A stretch of DNA of 5,672 nt from an uncultured Syntrophobacteraceae bacterium (GTDB taxonomy: Bacteria; Desulfobacterota; Syntrophobacteria; Syntrophobacterales; Syntrophobacteraceae). Shown piece after piece: positions 1 to 5,640 of the stretch (position 1 is its first letter; each line of letters starts with the position of its first letter). The notes under the pieces are model-generated. The model was given only the letters and a program-made list of their open reading frames with translations, searched no databases and had not been told where the DNA came from. The stretch covers positions 1 to 5,672 of the forward strand of contig CALBZH010000307.1 in NCBI GenBank assembly GCA_937889795.1. Reading direction: 5' to 3'. A program made the translations under genes and the position numbers.

Positions 1-964
1 TAGCGATTTCTTCCCGATTCCCGAAAAAATGGAAACCGTCCGGAAAGGTCTGGAGGCGAGCGCCTTCTCGAAGTGTGACGGTCCGGTTCTCAACAGGATG
101 TCCAAACCTCCCACGTGAGAAGCTATCGAAACGAGCGGTCAGAGTTGGTGCAGGCTTATCCCAAGCCATTCGTCCATAGACATCCTTGTGGCGATGGGAA
201 GGGTTGTTGACATGGCACGGCAACTGGAGGTGTACGGGGAGATCATCTCGGCCGCCGCCTTCGGGGATATGTCGGAATCGCTCCAGATTAATCGGGGACA
301 GACGAGCCTCGCGGAAATGCAAAGGAAAATCGGGATGAGGGGAACCATCCTCAGGCGGACTAGGAAGATCACCAATGGCGGATCTGACCGTCCGATAATC
401 GTCCGGTTCGAACTCTGGCTCCGGAAAAGAGAACGAAGCGGCATCCACTGGACTGTGCTCACCAACCATGAACACCCTTATGCGTTCCTGAGGGACTCCA
501 AAATCCGCAGCATTGAGTTTCGCAACTTGTACTACATATCCGAGCTCGCTTGTGCGATGGATAACCTTGTTGAAATAGGGTCTTCCGCGATTAGACATGA
601 GGCCTTGAACGTTCTCCATCAGGAAGAACCTGGGTCTTATGGCCTCAATAAATCGAAGAAATTCGAGCACAAGATGATTGCGTAAATCCTTATCCTCGCC
701 TCGCCGCTGCACGGAGAAGCCTTGGCACGGAGGCCCCCCTGCCAGAAGGTCACAATCACCTGGAGACATCCCGGCCATAGTGAGGATTTCTTCAGGAGTA
801 ACCTGTTCAATTGAGGCTTTCAGAAGGTGTTCTCCGAGATTACTGCGATAAGTCTTGGCAGCTGCTGGATCATTGTCGAGCGCAGCAACAATATCAAAGC
901 CCGCCGCACGCAACCCGAAGGACAGGCCGCCAGCACCACAAAAAAGATCTATCGCCTTAGGCAC
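1..964 (-). CDS. DNA cytosine-5 methyltransferase (second of a tandem pair), cut by the left edge
   Basis: This gene encodes a C5-cytosine DNA methyltransferase, which moves a methyl group from S-adenosylmethionine to cytosine in a specific DNA site. The frame is open from GTG at 964 to the left edge, giving 321 residues without a stop. Visible family motifs are motif I DLFCGAGG (residues 6-13), motif IV GGPPCQGFS with catalytic C80, motif VI ENV (117-119), motif VIII QERIR (159-163), and motif IX REGARLQTFP (299-308). The target-recognition region lies between about 170 and 280. Only motif X (usually GNAVPP) is missing, and it should lie just beyond position 1. The start is chosen because motif I begins five residues later and GAGGAG (980-975) precedes it by 10 bases. 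It overlaps the upstream methylase by 8 bases, so translation is probably coupled. Its sequence differs clearly from that gene, so this is not a recent duplication. The recognition site cannot be read from the sequence. Confidence 0.95.
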   Translation of the reverse strand, partial: MPKAIDLFCGAGGLSFGLRAAGFDIVAALDNDPAAAKTYRSNLGEHLLKASIEQVTPEEILTMAGMSPGDCDLLAGGPPCQGFSVQRRGEDKDLRNHLVLEFLRFIEAIRPRFFLMENVQGLMSNRGRPYFNKVIHRTSELGYVVQVAKLNAADFGVPQERIRVFMVGEHSPVDAASFSFPEPEFEPDDYRTVRSAIGDLPSPPEDGSPHPDFPLHFREARLSPINLERFRHIPEGGGRDDLPVHLQLPCHVNNPSHRHKDVYGRMAWDKPAPTLTARFDSFSRGRFGHPVENRTVTLREGARLQTFPDGFHFFGNREEIA

Positions 965-2141
965 TTGCCATTCTCTCCTCTGATTGTCGCACTCGTCGTA
1001 GCTTGATGCCATTGATCGTAACCGCAAATCCCGGTCCGATAGGATCAAACACGTCGCCTTCGTTGCTCGTCGCCAATAGCGGCTTTAATCCCATGAGCAG
1101 GCGAACAAGATGTTCAGCGAACTGCTTCGCAACTAGGGGCGGAACAGCATTACCGATTTGCTTGTACTTGTCATCGAAATTCCCCTCGAACATGAAGTCT
1201 GCAGGAAATCCCTGAAGGAGAGCGGCCTCACGGATGGATAGGCCACGATGCTGTTCGGGATGAGCGAATCGTCCGCACGATGGAGTCCTGCACCGCGCCG
1301 TTATGGTCACCGAGGGACGATCCCACGCTAGCCGTCCGTACACATCCGTGTAACCGCCGTGCTTCTCTCGGGCTCGATCCAAGCATTCCGGCCCAATCCC
1401 GACTGGCCGGTTTCCGCCATCCGGAGGGACGCGTTTCAGAATTTCAATAGTTGATGCCCGGTGGTTCGAGGTGCGGTGCATCGGATCTGAAGGACAGGCT
1501 TCTCCAGCCTTGAGTTTTGGCAAATGCCCGATGGATTCGCGAACGGTTCGGAAGTTGACCGGCTCCAAAGGAGCGTCGGGCATTTCGAACGGCTGTTTCA
1601 ACGCAAGCATGACGGCACGAAAGCGCTCTTGGGGAAGGCCGAAGCCAGCGAAATTGTAGATTCGTGTTCGAACTATGTATGCAGCCCTCTCAAGAGTTTC
1701 TCGCCCAGCGGAATAGTAGGGCCAATGCCTCTTGGAGAAAAGATCCGGAACATTCTCCATGAAGACGGCATCAGGGTTCAGTCTCCTAGCAATCTCAGTA
1801 AAAATAGGGAACAAGTGACGTCGTGGGTCATCGCCATCAACAGCTTTCCGGTGTGCAGCAAAACCCTGACAGGGTGCACAGCCGACAAGCAGAAGGCGGT
1901 CGAATCGACACAAATTCCACCCTTGAACTAACTCATCCAACCGGCTTGGATCATCCACCAATTTGCGAACATCAAGGCAATGAGCAGGTCGATTGTGCAT
2001 CCTTTCGAAAGTGGCGCAGGCGTTCTTGTCGATATCAACACCAGCCACGATCTCTACTCTCGCTCCGGGTACGGAAGTCATCGCAAAGCCGGTGCTTGCC
2101 CCACCGCAGCCGCTGAAAAAGTCTACAACGCCGAATCGCAC
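957..2141 (-). CDS. DNA cytosine-5 methyltransferase (first of a tandem pair), complete
   Basis: This is a complete 394-residue C5-cytosine DNA methyltransferase. Motifs in order: motif I DFFSGCGGASTGF (7-19), motif IV GCAPCQGFA with catalytic C91, motif VI ENV (129-131), motif VIII QERFR (171-175), target-recognition region about 181-290, motif IX IREAALLQGFP (303-313), and motif X GNAVPP (330-335). A tail of about 45 residues (350-394) follows the last motif and resembles nothing I recognise. The GTG start is supported by AGGAGG at 2153-2148 with a 6-base spacer and by motif I beginning at residue 7. It lies 10 bases after the RHH gene and overlaps the next methylase by 8 bases, so the three form one operon. 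In known systems, paired C5 methylases often serve an asymmetric recognition sequence, one enzyme per strand. Whether that applies here, or the two have unrelated sites, is open. Confidence 0.96.
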   Translation of the reverse strand: MRFGVVDFFSGCGGASTGFAMTSVPGARVEIVAGVDIDKNACATFERMHNRPAHCLDVRKLVDDPSRLDELVQGWNLCRFDRLLLVGCAPCQGFAAHRKAVDGDDPRRHLFPIFTEIARRLNPDAVFMENVPDLFSKRHWPYYSAGRETLERAAYIVRTRIYNFAGFGLPQERFRAVMLALKQPFEMPDAPLEPVNFRTVRESIGHLPKLKAGEACPSDPMHRTSNHRASTIEILKRVPPDGGNRPVGIGPECLDRAREKHGGYTDVYGRLAWDRPSVTITARCRTPSCGRFAHPEQHRGLSIREAALLQGFPADFMFEGNFDDKYKQIGNAVPPLVAKQFAEHLVRLLMGLKPLLATSNEGDVFDPIGPGFAVTINGIKLRRVRQSEERMASA

Positions 2142-2147
2142 GAAATG

Positions 2148-2153
2148 CCTCCT
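2148..2153 (-). promoter_or_regulatory. Shine-Dalgarno for the first methylase, overlapping the upstream stop codon
   Basis: Read on the minus strand, AGGAGG lies 6 bases before the GTG at 2141 and includes the last two bases of the TAG stop (2154-2152) of the RHH gene. It fixes the methylase start and suggests that ribosomes ending the RHH gene can restart directly. Confidence 0.8.
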
Positions 2154-2370
2154 ATTCCTCTTCTTTCTGACCGGGAGATGACTTCACCGTCGCTGAGCGA
2201 CGAAATGGCATATCGAGCTGAATTGCAAACTTCTCAGCATCCATGTGCTCACGAATTAGGCGAGCAATCAGGGTACTCTTCTTGAATCCGCGCCTCTCGC
2301 AGTATGCCTCAAAACGGTTGAACTCCTCAGGGTCGAGAAGCACGGTCACTTGGTTGCGTTTTCGGGACAC
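2152..2370 (-). CDS. Ribbon-helix-helix (CopG/Arc-like) DNA-binding protein, putative regulator of the methylase operon
   Basis: This 72-residue protein has the pattern of the ribbon-helix-helix fold. A short beta strand of alternating residues (NQVTVLL, 6-12) is followed by an amphipathic helix (about 13-27), a GFKK turn, and a second helix beginning with KSTLIARLIREHM (31-43). The charged tail (44-72) looks disordered. RHH proteins dimerise through the strand, which inserts into the DNA major groove, and usually repress their own promoter. The GTG start is set by AGGAGG at 2384-2379 with an 8-base spacer. It is the first gene of the operon, and its TAG stop overlaps the Shine-Dalgarno sequence of the methylase that follows. 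This position matches that of controller (C) proteins in restriction-modification loci, which are normally helix-turn-helix proteins, so a similar timing role is my inference. An antitoxin-like role is less likely because no toxin gene is adjacent. Confidence 0.85.
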   Translation of the reverse strand: MSRKRNQVTVLLDPEEFNRFEAYCERRGFKKSTLIARLIREHMDAEKFAIQLDMPFRRSATVKSSPGQKEEE

Positions 2371-2378
2371 GGCTGTAG

Positions 2379-2384
2379 CCTCCT
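2379..2384 (-). promoter_or_regulatory. Shine-Dalgarno for the RHH gene
   Basis: Read on the minus strand, AGGAGG lies 8 bases before the GTG at 2370 and decides this start. Confidence 0.75.
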
Positions 2385-2410
2385 AAAGGGAGCAGTTGAT
2401 TTCATCGTTG

Positions 2411-2439
2411 AAGATACCGCAGTTATGAGGACTAGTCAA
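2411..2439 (-). promoter_or_regulatory. Candidate sigma-70-type promoter of the RHH-methylase operon
   Basis: On the minus strand TTGACT (2439-2434, 5 of 6 to the -35 consensus) is followed after exactly 17 bases by TATCTT (2416-2411, 4 of 6 to the -10 consensus). Transcription would begin near 2404, giving a leader of about 34 bases before the GTG at 2370 that contains its AGGAGG. Spacing, position and orientation all fit, but the -10 match is modest. A perfect TTGACA further upstream (2494-2489) has no acceptable -10 partner. Confidence 0.55.
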
Positions 2440-2457
2440 CATATATGCCCAGTTATG
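2420..2457. repeat. Octamers in 10-bp register over the methylase promoter (candidate operator)
   Basis: CAGTTATG occurs at 2420-2427 and again at 2450-2457. The related palindrome CATATATG lies at 2440-2447, and a different palindrome, GACTAGTC, fills 2430-2437. The starts are therefore at 2420, 2430, 2440 and 2450, one DNA helical turn apart. The block covers the -35 element and spacer of the candidate promoter. RHH proteins characteristically bind arrays of short repeats cooperatively, so the adjacent RHH protein is the natural candidate ligand; that link is inferred. Confidence 0.4.
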
Positions 2458-2529
2458 CGCAGAAGTGCAGACTTTTTAGCACAACACATGTCAACAGCTC
2501 CCCTCATTCCGTCCGTTGCTCCCTGTCTA

Positions 2530-2633
2530 CCTTCGTTAGAAGCAGAATCTGCCGAAGGGGAGCATCTCAATGAGAGAACTTTCGTGGCTTCGAAAGTTCA
2601 CGCTTAGAACACGGTTACGTGGTCTAAGATGCT
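2530..2633. repeat. Cluster of nested and abutting inverted repeats
   Basis: Five dyads lie almost end to end. (1) CCTTCG 2530-2535 pairs with CGAAGG 2553-2558, enclosing (2) GCAGA-A-TCTGC at 2542-2552. (3) TCTCA-A-TGAGA occupies 2565-2575. (4) GAACTTTCG 2576-2584 pairs perfectly with CGAAAGTTC 2591-2599 across a 6-base loop. (5) CTTAGA-A-CACG 2603-2613 pairs with CGTG-G-TCTAAG 2618-2628 across GTTA, with one mismatch. AGCAT 2561-2565 and ATGCT 2629-2633 can close hairpins 3-5 into a multi-branched structure. It could be a structured RNA, a cruciform or single-strand DNA signal, or a recombination/attachment site; the sequence does not decide. Integron attC core boxes are not convincing here. 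Confidence 0.65.
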
Positions 2634-2685
2634 GACTTTGCAGCTAAATATTTGCTTTGTCTCTCACCAAAAGGATGTTAGAAAT

Positions 2686-2721
2686 AAACTCAATAGATAA
2701 CTATTCTTATCTATTCAGTTT
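2686..2721. repeat. Dif-like tyrosine-recombinase core site (15-bp arms, 6-bp centre)
   Basis: The arm AAACTCAATAGATAA (2686-2700) is repeated in inverted orientation at 2707-2721 with 14 of 15 positions matching; the inner 9 bases are perfect. The arms flank the 6-base centre CTATTC (2701-2706). Two recombinase-binding arms in inverted orientation around 6-8 bases is the known build of tyrosine-recombinase crossover sites. The inner bases ATAA-N6-TTAT coincide with the centre of bacterial dif sites, although the outer bases differ. It lies 85 bases before the tyrosine recombinase gene. An operator for a dimeric repressor is the main alternative. Confidence 0.6.
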
Positions 2722-2772
2722 CTTGGGTCTGGGCGCGATGAAGTCTTATTCCTCCGTCCCGAATTTACACGA

Positions 2773-2787
2773 AAACTCAATAGAAAA
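2773..2787 (+). repeat. Third copy of the dif-like arm, next to the recombinase ribosome site
   Basis: AAACTCAATAGAAAA matches the left arm of the upstream dyad at 14 of 15 positions, in direct orientation 87 bases downstream. It ends 6 bases before the Shine-Dalgarno sequence at 2794. A protein bound here could block transcription or translation start of the recombinase operon, so autoregulation is plausible. Confidence 0.6.
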
Positions 2788-2793
2788 GCATAT

Positions 2794-2800
2794 GGAGGGG
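2794..2800 (+). promoter_or_regulatory. Shine-Dalgarno for the tyrosine recombinase
   Basis: GGAGGGG lies 5 bases before the ATG at 2806 and fixes that start, which matters because the protein is short at its N-terminus. Confidence 0.75.
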
Positions 2801-2805
2801 AAATC

Positions 2806-3498
2806 ATGGAAATCGTAGCTGGCAGGGTCATCCAGTTTCCAGTCACTCAACAGAAGCCGCGCCAAGAACGGTCCCGCCAAATCAAGAACACCGACGGCAT
2901 CAAGTATTTTACGAACCAGCAAATCCGCCTCCTTCGTCGCACGGTGAGGGACCAAGCCGCTTTCGATTCTGAGCGTGGCCAGGTTACAGCCGTCAGGGAA
3001 TGGATGGCTATCGACCTTCTCACTTCCACCGGGCTTCGAGTGTCCGAGGCGGCGAATATCCGTTGCGGCGACCTGAAGGCCGGTTATGGAGAAAGCGCCC
3101 TGTTCGTGCGTGACGGAAAGGGCTCCAGGTCCCGCACCGTTCAGATTCCGGATTCGTTGAAAAAGCACCTGAAGCATTTCGTCGCGTGGAAGGAATCCAG
3201 AGGGGAGGCAGTCGGCGAGGACGACCACATCTTTATCGGACAAAGGGGACCATGGAGCGCCCAAGCTGTTCAGCAACTCGTGAAGAAGTACCTCAAGGCT
3301 CTCGGTCTTTACGAATCTGAGAAATCCGTTCACGCCCTGCGCCACAGCTACGCGGTGGAATTTTACCGGCAAGAAAAGGACCTTCGAGCGCTCCAGAAAC
3401 AGCTCGGCCATGCTTCGATTCAGACCACGCAGATTTATGCGGACGTTACGGCTGAGGACATCCAGCAGCAGATACGCGGACTTTGGGGATCGAATTGA
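2806..3498 (+). CDS. Short tyrosine recombinase (phage integrase/XerCD catalytic domain)
   Basis: This 230-residue protein carries the complete catalytic set of the tyrosine recombinase family: R78 in TSTGLRVSEA, K105 in GKGSRSRT, H176 and R179 in HALRH, H202 in QLGHASIQTT, and nucleophile Y211 in QIYADV. Family members cut and rejoin DNA through a phosphotyrosine intermediate. The catalytic domain seems to begin near residue 33 (KYFTNQQIRLL), leaving only about 30 basic residues before it. The usual core-binding (SAM-like) domain of XerC/XerD, about 100 residues, is absent. The strong ribosome site at 2794-2800 argues that this is the true start, not a truncation. Similarly small enzymes include the fimbrial switch invertases FimB and FimE. 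It heads a three-gene operon with an RHH protein and a serine recombinase, and a dif-like dyad lies just upstream. Substrate and biological reaction are not known. Confidence 0.93.
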   Translation: MEIVAGRVIQFPVTQQKPRQERSRQIKNTDGIKYFTNQQIRLLRRTVRDQAAFDSERGQVTAVREWMAIDLLTSTGLRVSEAANIRCGDLKAGYGESALFVRDGKGSRSRTVQIPDSLKKHLKHFVAWKESRGEAVGEDDHIFIGQRGPWSAQAVQQLVKKYLKALGLYESEKSVHALRHSYAVEFYRQEKDLRALQKQLGHASIQTTQIYADVTAEDIQQQIRGLWGSN

Positions 3499-3502
3499 GA
3501 GC

Positions 3503-3507
3503 GAGGG
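3503..3507 (+). promoter_or_regulatory. Shine-Dalgarno deciding the start of the second RHH gene
   Basis: GAGGG lies 7 bases before the ATG at 3515. It supports that start over the longer in-frame extension reaching back to 3410, which would overlap the tyrosine recombinase gene and add low-quality, arginine-rich sequence. Confidence 0.6.
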
Positions 3508-3514
3508 AATAGTC

Positions 3515-3694
3515 ATGGTAGAATCCAAGACGGTGAAGCGGGAACCGGACTGTGGCCAGAGAAGTGAGAGGTTGAGCACTGTTCTTTGGTGGAAATTCAA
3601 GGAGCAGGCAGCACGGGAACGGGTGAGCGCCGGTCAACTCCTTGAGAAGCTGGTTCGGGAATACCAGGAGAGAACTGGAGAGGAGTCCCAATAG
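3515..3694 (+). CDS. Small ribbon-helix-helix-like protein between the two recombinases
   Basis: A 59-residue protein. After a polar, basic N-terminus, RLSTVLW (19-25) looks like the RHH beta strand. It is followed by a helix WKFKEQAARERV (26-37), a short SAG turn, and a second helix QLLEKLVREYQE (41-52). That fits a minimal RHH DNA-binding protein, but the identification rests on pattern alone. It starts 16 bases after the tyrosine recombinase stop and ends 2 bases before the serine recombinase start, so it is surely co-expressed with both. It may repress the operon through the repeats in the leader, or act as an accessory factor or directionality factor for one of the recombinases; small DNA-binding proteins do such jobs in known integration systems. 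These roles are inferred. Confidence 0.75.
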   Translation: MVESKTVKREPDCGQRSERLSTVLWWKFKEQAARERVSAGQLLEKLVREYQERTGEESQ

Positions 3695-3696
3695 CT

Positions 3697-5568
3697 ATGA
3701 CGCCAAAGGCATATTCGTACGTAAGATTTTCCACACCTGAGCAACTGAAAGGTGATTCACTCCGTCGGCAGCTTGAGCTTTCGGAAAGGTATGTAGCCGA
3801 ACATGGCCTTGTGATTGATACGAGCTTAAATCTTCGAGACATGGGATTTTCGGCTTATCACGGACACCACAAAACACGAGGAGCACTTGGAACCTTTCTA
3901 GAGTTGGTGAAGGCAGGAAAGATTCCAGAAGGTAGCGTGCTACTGGTGGAATCACTAGACAGGCTTTCCAGAGAAGAAATCACAGAAGCCCTTGAACAGT
4001 TTCTCGCCATCATCGGCAGTGGTATAAAGATTGTCACATTAGCTGACAACAACCGGGAGTACACGAAAGAGACCATAAATGCAAATATAGGAGAGTTGAT
4101 AGTTGGCTTGACTATTATGAGCCGCGCTCATGAAGAGTCGAGAATGAAAGCCTTGCGCCTGAGCAAAGCGTGGGAAGCCAAGAGGGAAAAAGCCGGTAAT
4201 GGCAAAAAGAAGATGACTGCCAAGGCACCGGCTTGGCTGAGGCTTACTCACGACAGAAAAGATTACGAGGTGATAACCGAGCGGGCTGAAATCATTCAGC
4301 GTATTTTCCGTGAGAGGCTTGCTGGTAAAGGCCGGGAGAAGATTGCACGCGAACTGAATCTCGATTCAAGCATCTCATGGAAGCCAAAGAGCCCACGGAA
4401 AAGGAATGAGGGACTGGAAGGATGGTGGCCGAGCTATGTGGATAAGATTTTAAGGAGCCGCGCTGTCCTCGGCGAATATCAACCGCATAAAATGGTGAAC
4501 GGAAAGCGATGTCCAGTGGGTGAACCCTGGAAAGACTACTTTCCTGCCGTCATTACAGAAGATGTTTTCTATCAGGTACAGGAGTTGTTCAGAGAGAGCC
4601 AAGTAGAATCCAAGAATGGAGGTAACGTAGGGAGAGGCGGCCGGAACGGAAAGGTTTCAAACCTATTCGTCTACATAGTAAGGTGCGGTTATTGTGGAGC
4701 TCCGATGCAACATGTCGATAAAGGAGAATGGAAATACTTGGTATGTTCCAGTGCTGTTCGAAGATCGGGGTGTGAGTACCTGTCGGTCACCTACAAGGAG
4801 GTTGAGGAAACAATATTGAAATACTGTAGGGGGCTGGACCCCGCAGAACTCTTGCCGGGGCGTGAGGAGGTGGAAAGCGTTATCCGGTTGCTTCAAGGGC
4901 AGTTAAGCACGACACGGAGTAAACTGGAGACTGCGAACCGGCGAGCGTTCAACCTGAGCGACGAGATCGCCGATACTGAAGACAAGGCTACTCGCGCTAT
5001 GCTGAAAACGAAGCTTGAGGCGATTCTAAAGGAAAAGAATGATCTGGAGAAGCAGAAAACCAGCTTGGAGAGAGAACTTGAGGCGGCTTCGAGGGTAACT
5101 CAGGATGTCCGCGAGCGTATTGAATCGCTAAATAAGCTTTTTGACACAATGGGAAGTCTCCAGGGACAAGAGCTTATTGACTTGAGATTGCGACTTCGGC
5201 AAGAGCTTCGGCGTCTGATAACGCGGATCGACATCTACCCTGAAGGAAAGCCTCGAATTACTCCAAAACTCGTTGACGATTACTTGCGGTATGTCCGAGA
5301 AGGAGGTTCGGAAAACGAGCAATCAGGTGCATTCCTGAAAACTTTGAAAATGATGCAGGAAATGGTGGCGAATGCCAAAGAGTACCTCTACTTAGAGGTT
5401 GTATTTGCGGGGGGAAGCGTTCAGCACATTTACCCCAGAGACCCTTCGAGGTTCTTGGAAATTCAAATGGAGCCAGGGGTGCTTCGCTTCTTGGATGAAA
5501 ATGGCGATCCCAAAAGGTTCAATACAGCCAAATTTGATGAAAAGATTATGGATTTGTTCAGGGAATGA
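3697..5568 (+). CDS. Large serine recombinase, likely integrase of the element
   Basis: A 623-residue serine recombinase of the large (integrase/transposase) class. The N-terminal resolvase domain (about 4-155) has R10 and nucleophile S12 in YVRFSTPEQ, and D88, R89 and R92 in DRLSR, matching the known active-site residues. A recombinase domain follows (about 180-300, with ERAEIIQRIF and WWPSYVDKILRSRAVLGEY). A zinc ribbon uses C330, C333, C350 and C359. A long coiled coil (about 390-480) follows, of the kind that controls synapsis and direction in large serine integrases. Family members recombine short attP and attB sites. AGGAG at 3681-3685 precedes the ATG by 11 bases. It starts 2 bases after the RHH gene. 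Its stop is about 40 bases from a broken comM fragment, which strongly suggests that it inserted the element there. All catalytic and metal residues are intact, so it should be active. Confidence 0.96.
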   Translation: MTPKAYSYVRFSTPEQLKGDSLRRQLELSERYVAEHGLVIDTSLNLRDMGFSAYHGHHKTRGALGTFLELVKAGKIPEGSVLLVESLDRLSREEITEALEQFLAIIGSGIKIVTLADNNREYTKETINANIGELIVGLTIMSRAHEESRMKALRLSKAWEAKREKAGNGKKKMTAKAPAWLRLTHDRKDYEVITERAEIIQRIFRERLAGKGREKIARELNLDSSISWKPKSPRKRNEGLEGWWPSYVDKILRSRAVLGEYQPHKMVNGKRCPVGEPWKDYFPAVITEDVFYQVQELFRESQVESKNGGNVGRGGRNGKVSNLFVYIVRCGYCGAPMQHVDKGEWKYLVCSSAVRRSGCEYLSVTYKEVEETILKYCRGLDPAELLPGREEVESVIRLLQGQLSTTRSKLETANRRAFNLSDEIADTEDKATRAMLKTKLEAILKEKNDLEKQKTSLERELEAASRVTQDVRERIESLNKLFDTMGSLQGQELIDLRLRLRQELRRLITRIDIYPEGKPRITPKLVDDYLRYVREGGSENEQSGAFLKTLKMMQEMVANAKEYLYLEVVFAGGSVQHIYPRDPSRFLEIQMEPGVLRFLDENGDPKRFNTAKFDEKIMDLFRE

Positions 5569-5589
5569 GAAGGGCCGACACCCTGGAAA

Positions 5590-5640
5590 CATGGGGCTTT
5601 AAATGTCCTATAACATGAACAGGTTGTGCCCACCCGCCGC
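5590..5640. other. Probable attachment-site junction (attL or attR) of the element with comM
   Basis: Recognisable comM coding sequence stops at about 5611-5616 on the minus strand, and element sequence lies to the left. Large serine integrases leave hybrid attachment sites of roughly 40-60 bases around a 2-base crossover, so the junction should fall in this interval. The exact crossover cannot be fixed without the other end or the empty site. Confidence 0.5.

Larger units (their letters stand above)
2371..2805. other. Non-coding spacer between divergent operons
   Basis: No credible gene is seen here on either strand; the longest open frame (2350-2607, plus, TTG start) lacks a convincing ribosome site and recognisable content. 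The spacer holds the methylase promoter, the regularly spaced octamers, the inverted-repeat cluster at 2530-2633, the dif-like dyad at 2686-2721 and a third arm copy at 2773-2787. The part from about 2640 to 2720 is AT-rich. I could not identify a convincing plus-strand promoter for the recombinase operon; TTGTCT (2657-2662) with TAGAAA (2679-2684, 16-base spacer) is only a weak possibility. Confidence 0.7.
1..5610. mobile_element. Right-hand part of an integrated island carrying tandem methylases and two recombinases
   Basis: Everything left of the comM junction appears to be inserted DNA: an integrase-class serine recombinase at the very end, a second recombinase, small DNA-binding proteins and a methylase module, with lower GC than the host fragment. 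The other end lies outside the window, so size and full cargo are unknown. No conjugation, replication or phage structural gene is visible here. Confidence 0.6.

Noticed and set aside
188..685. 165-residue plus-strand open frame
   Set aside because: It is codon-for-codon antisense to the second methylase, whose motifs IV, VI and VIII are read through this interval on the minus strand.
2472..2494. Second methylase promoter using the perfect TTGACA at 2494-2489
   Set aside because: No acceptable -10 element occurs 16-18 bases downstream on the minus strand.
2350..2607. 85-residue plus-strand open frame across the spacer
   Set aside because: TTG start inside the RHH gene, no good ribosome site, and it runs through the promoter and inverted repeats; composition is not protein-like.
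2603..2628. Integron attC site
   Set aside because: The folded shape and GTTA loop are suggestive, but the conserved R boxes (GTTRRRY/RYYYAAC) are not present and there is no integron integrase or cassette layout.
3410..3514. Longer start for the small RHH gene
   Set aside because: The extension overlaps the end of the tyrosine recombinase and is arginine-rich shadow sequence; ATG at 3515 has a proper ribosome site and the RHH pattern lies wholly after it.
2746..3600. 284-residue minus-strand open frame
   Set aside because: It lies antisense to the tyrosine recombinase, which has all catalytic residues and a strong ribosome site; the minus product has no recognisable pattern.
5581..5605. 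Intrinsic terminator after the serine recombinase
   Set aside because: CCCTG-GAAA-CA-T-GGG can form only a five-pair stem with a bulge, and it is followed by CTTTAAAT and not a real T-run; too weak to call.
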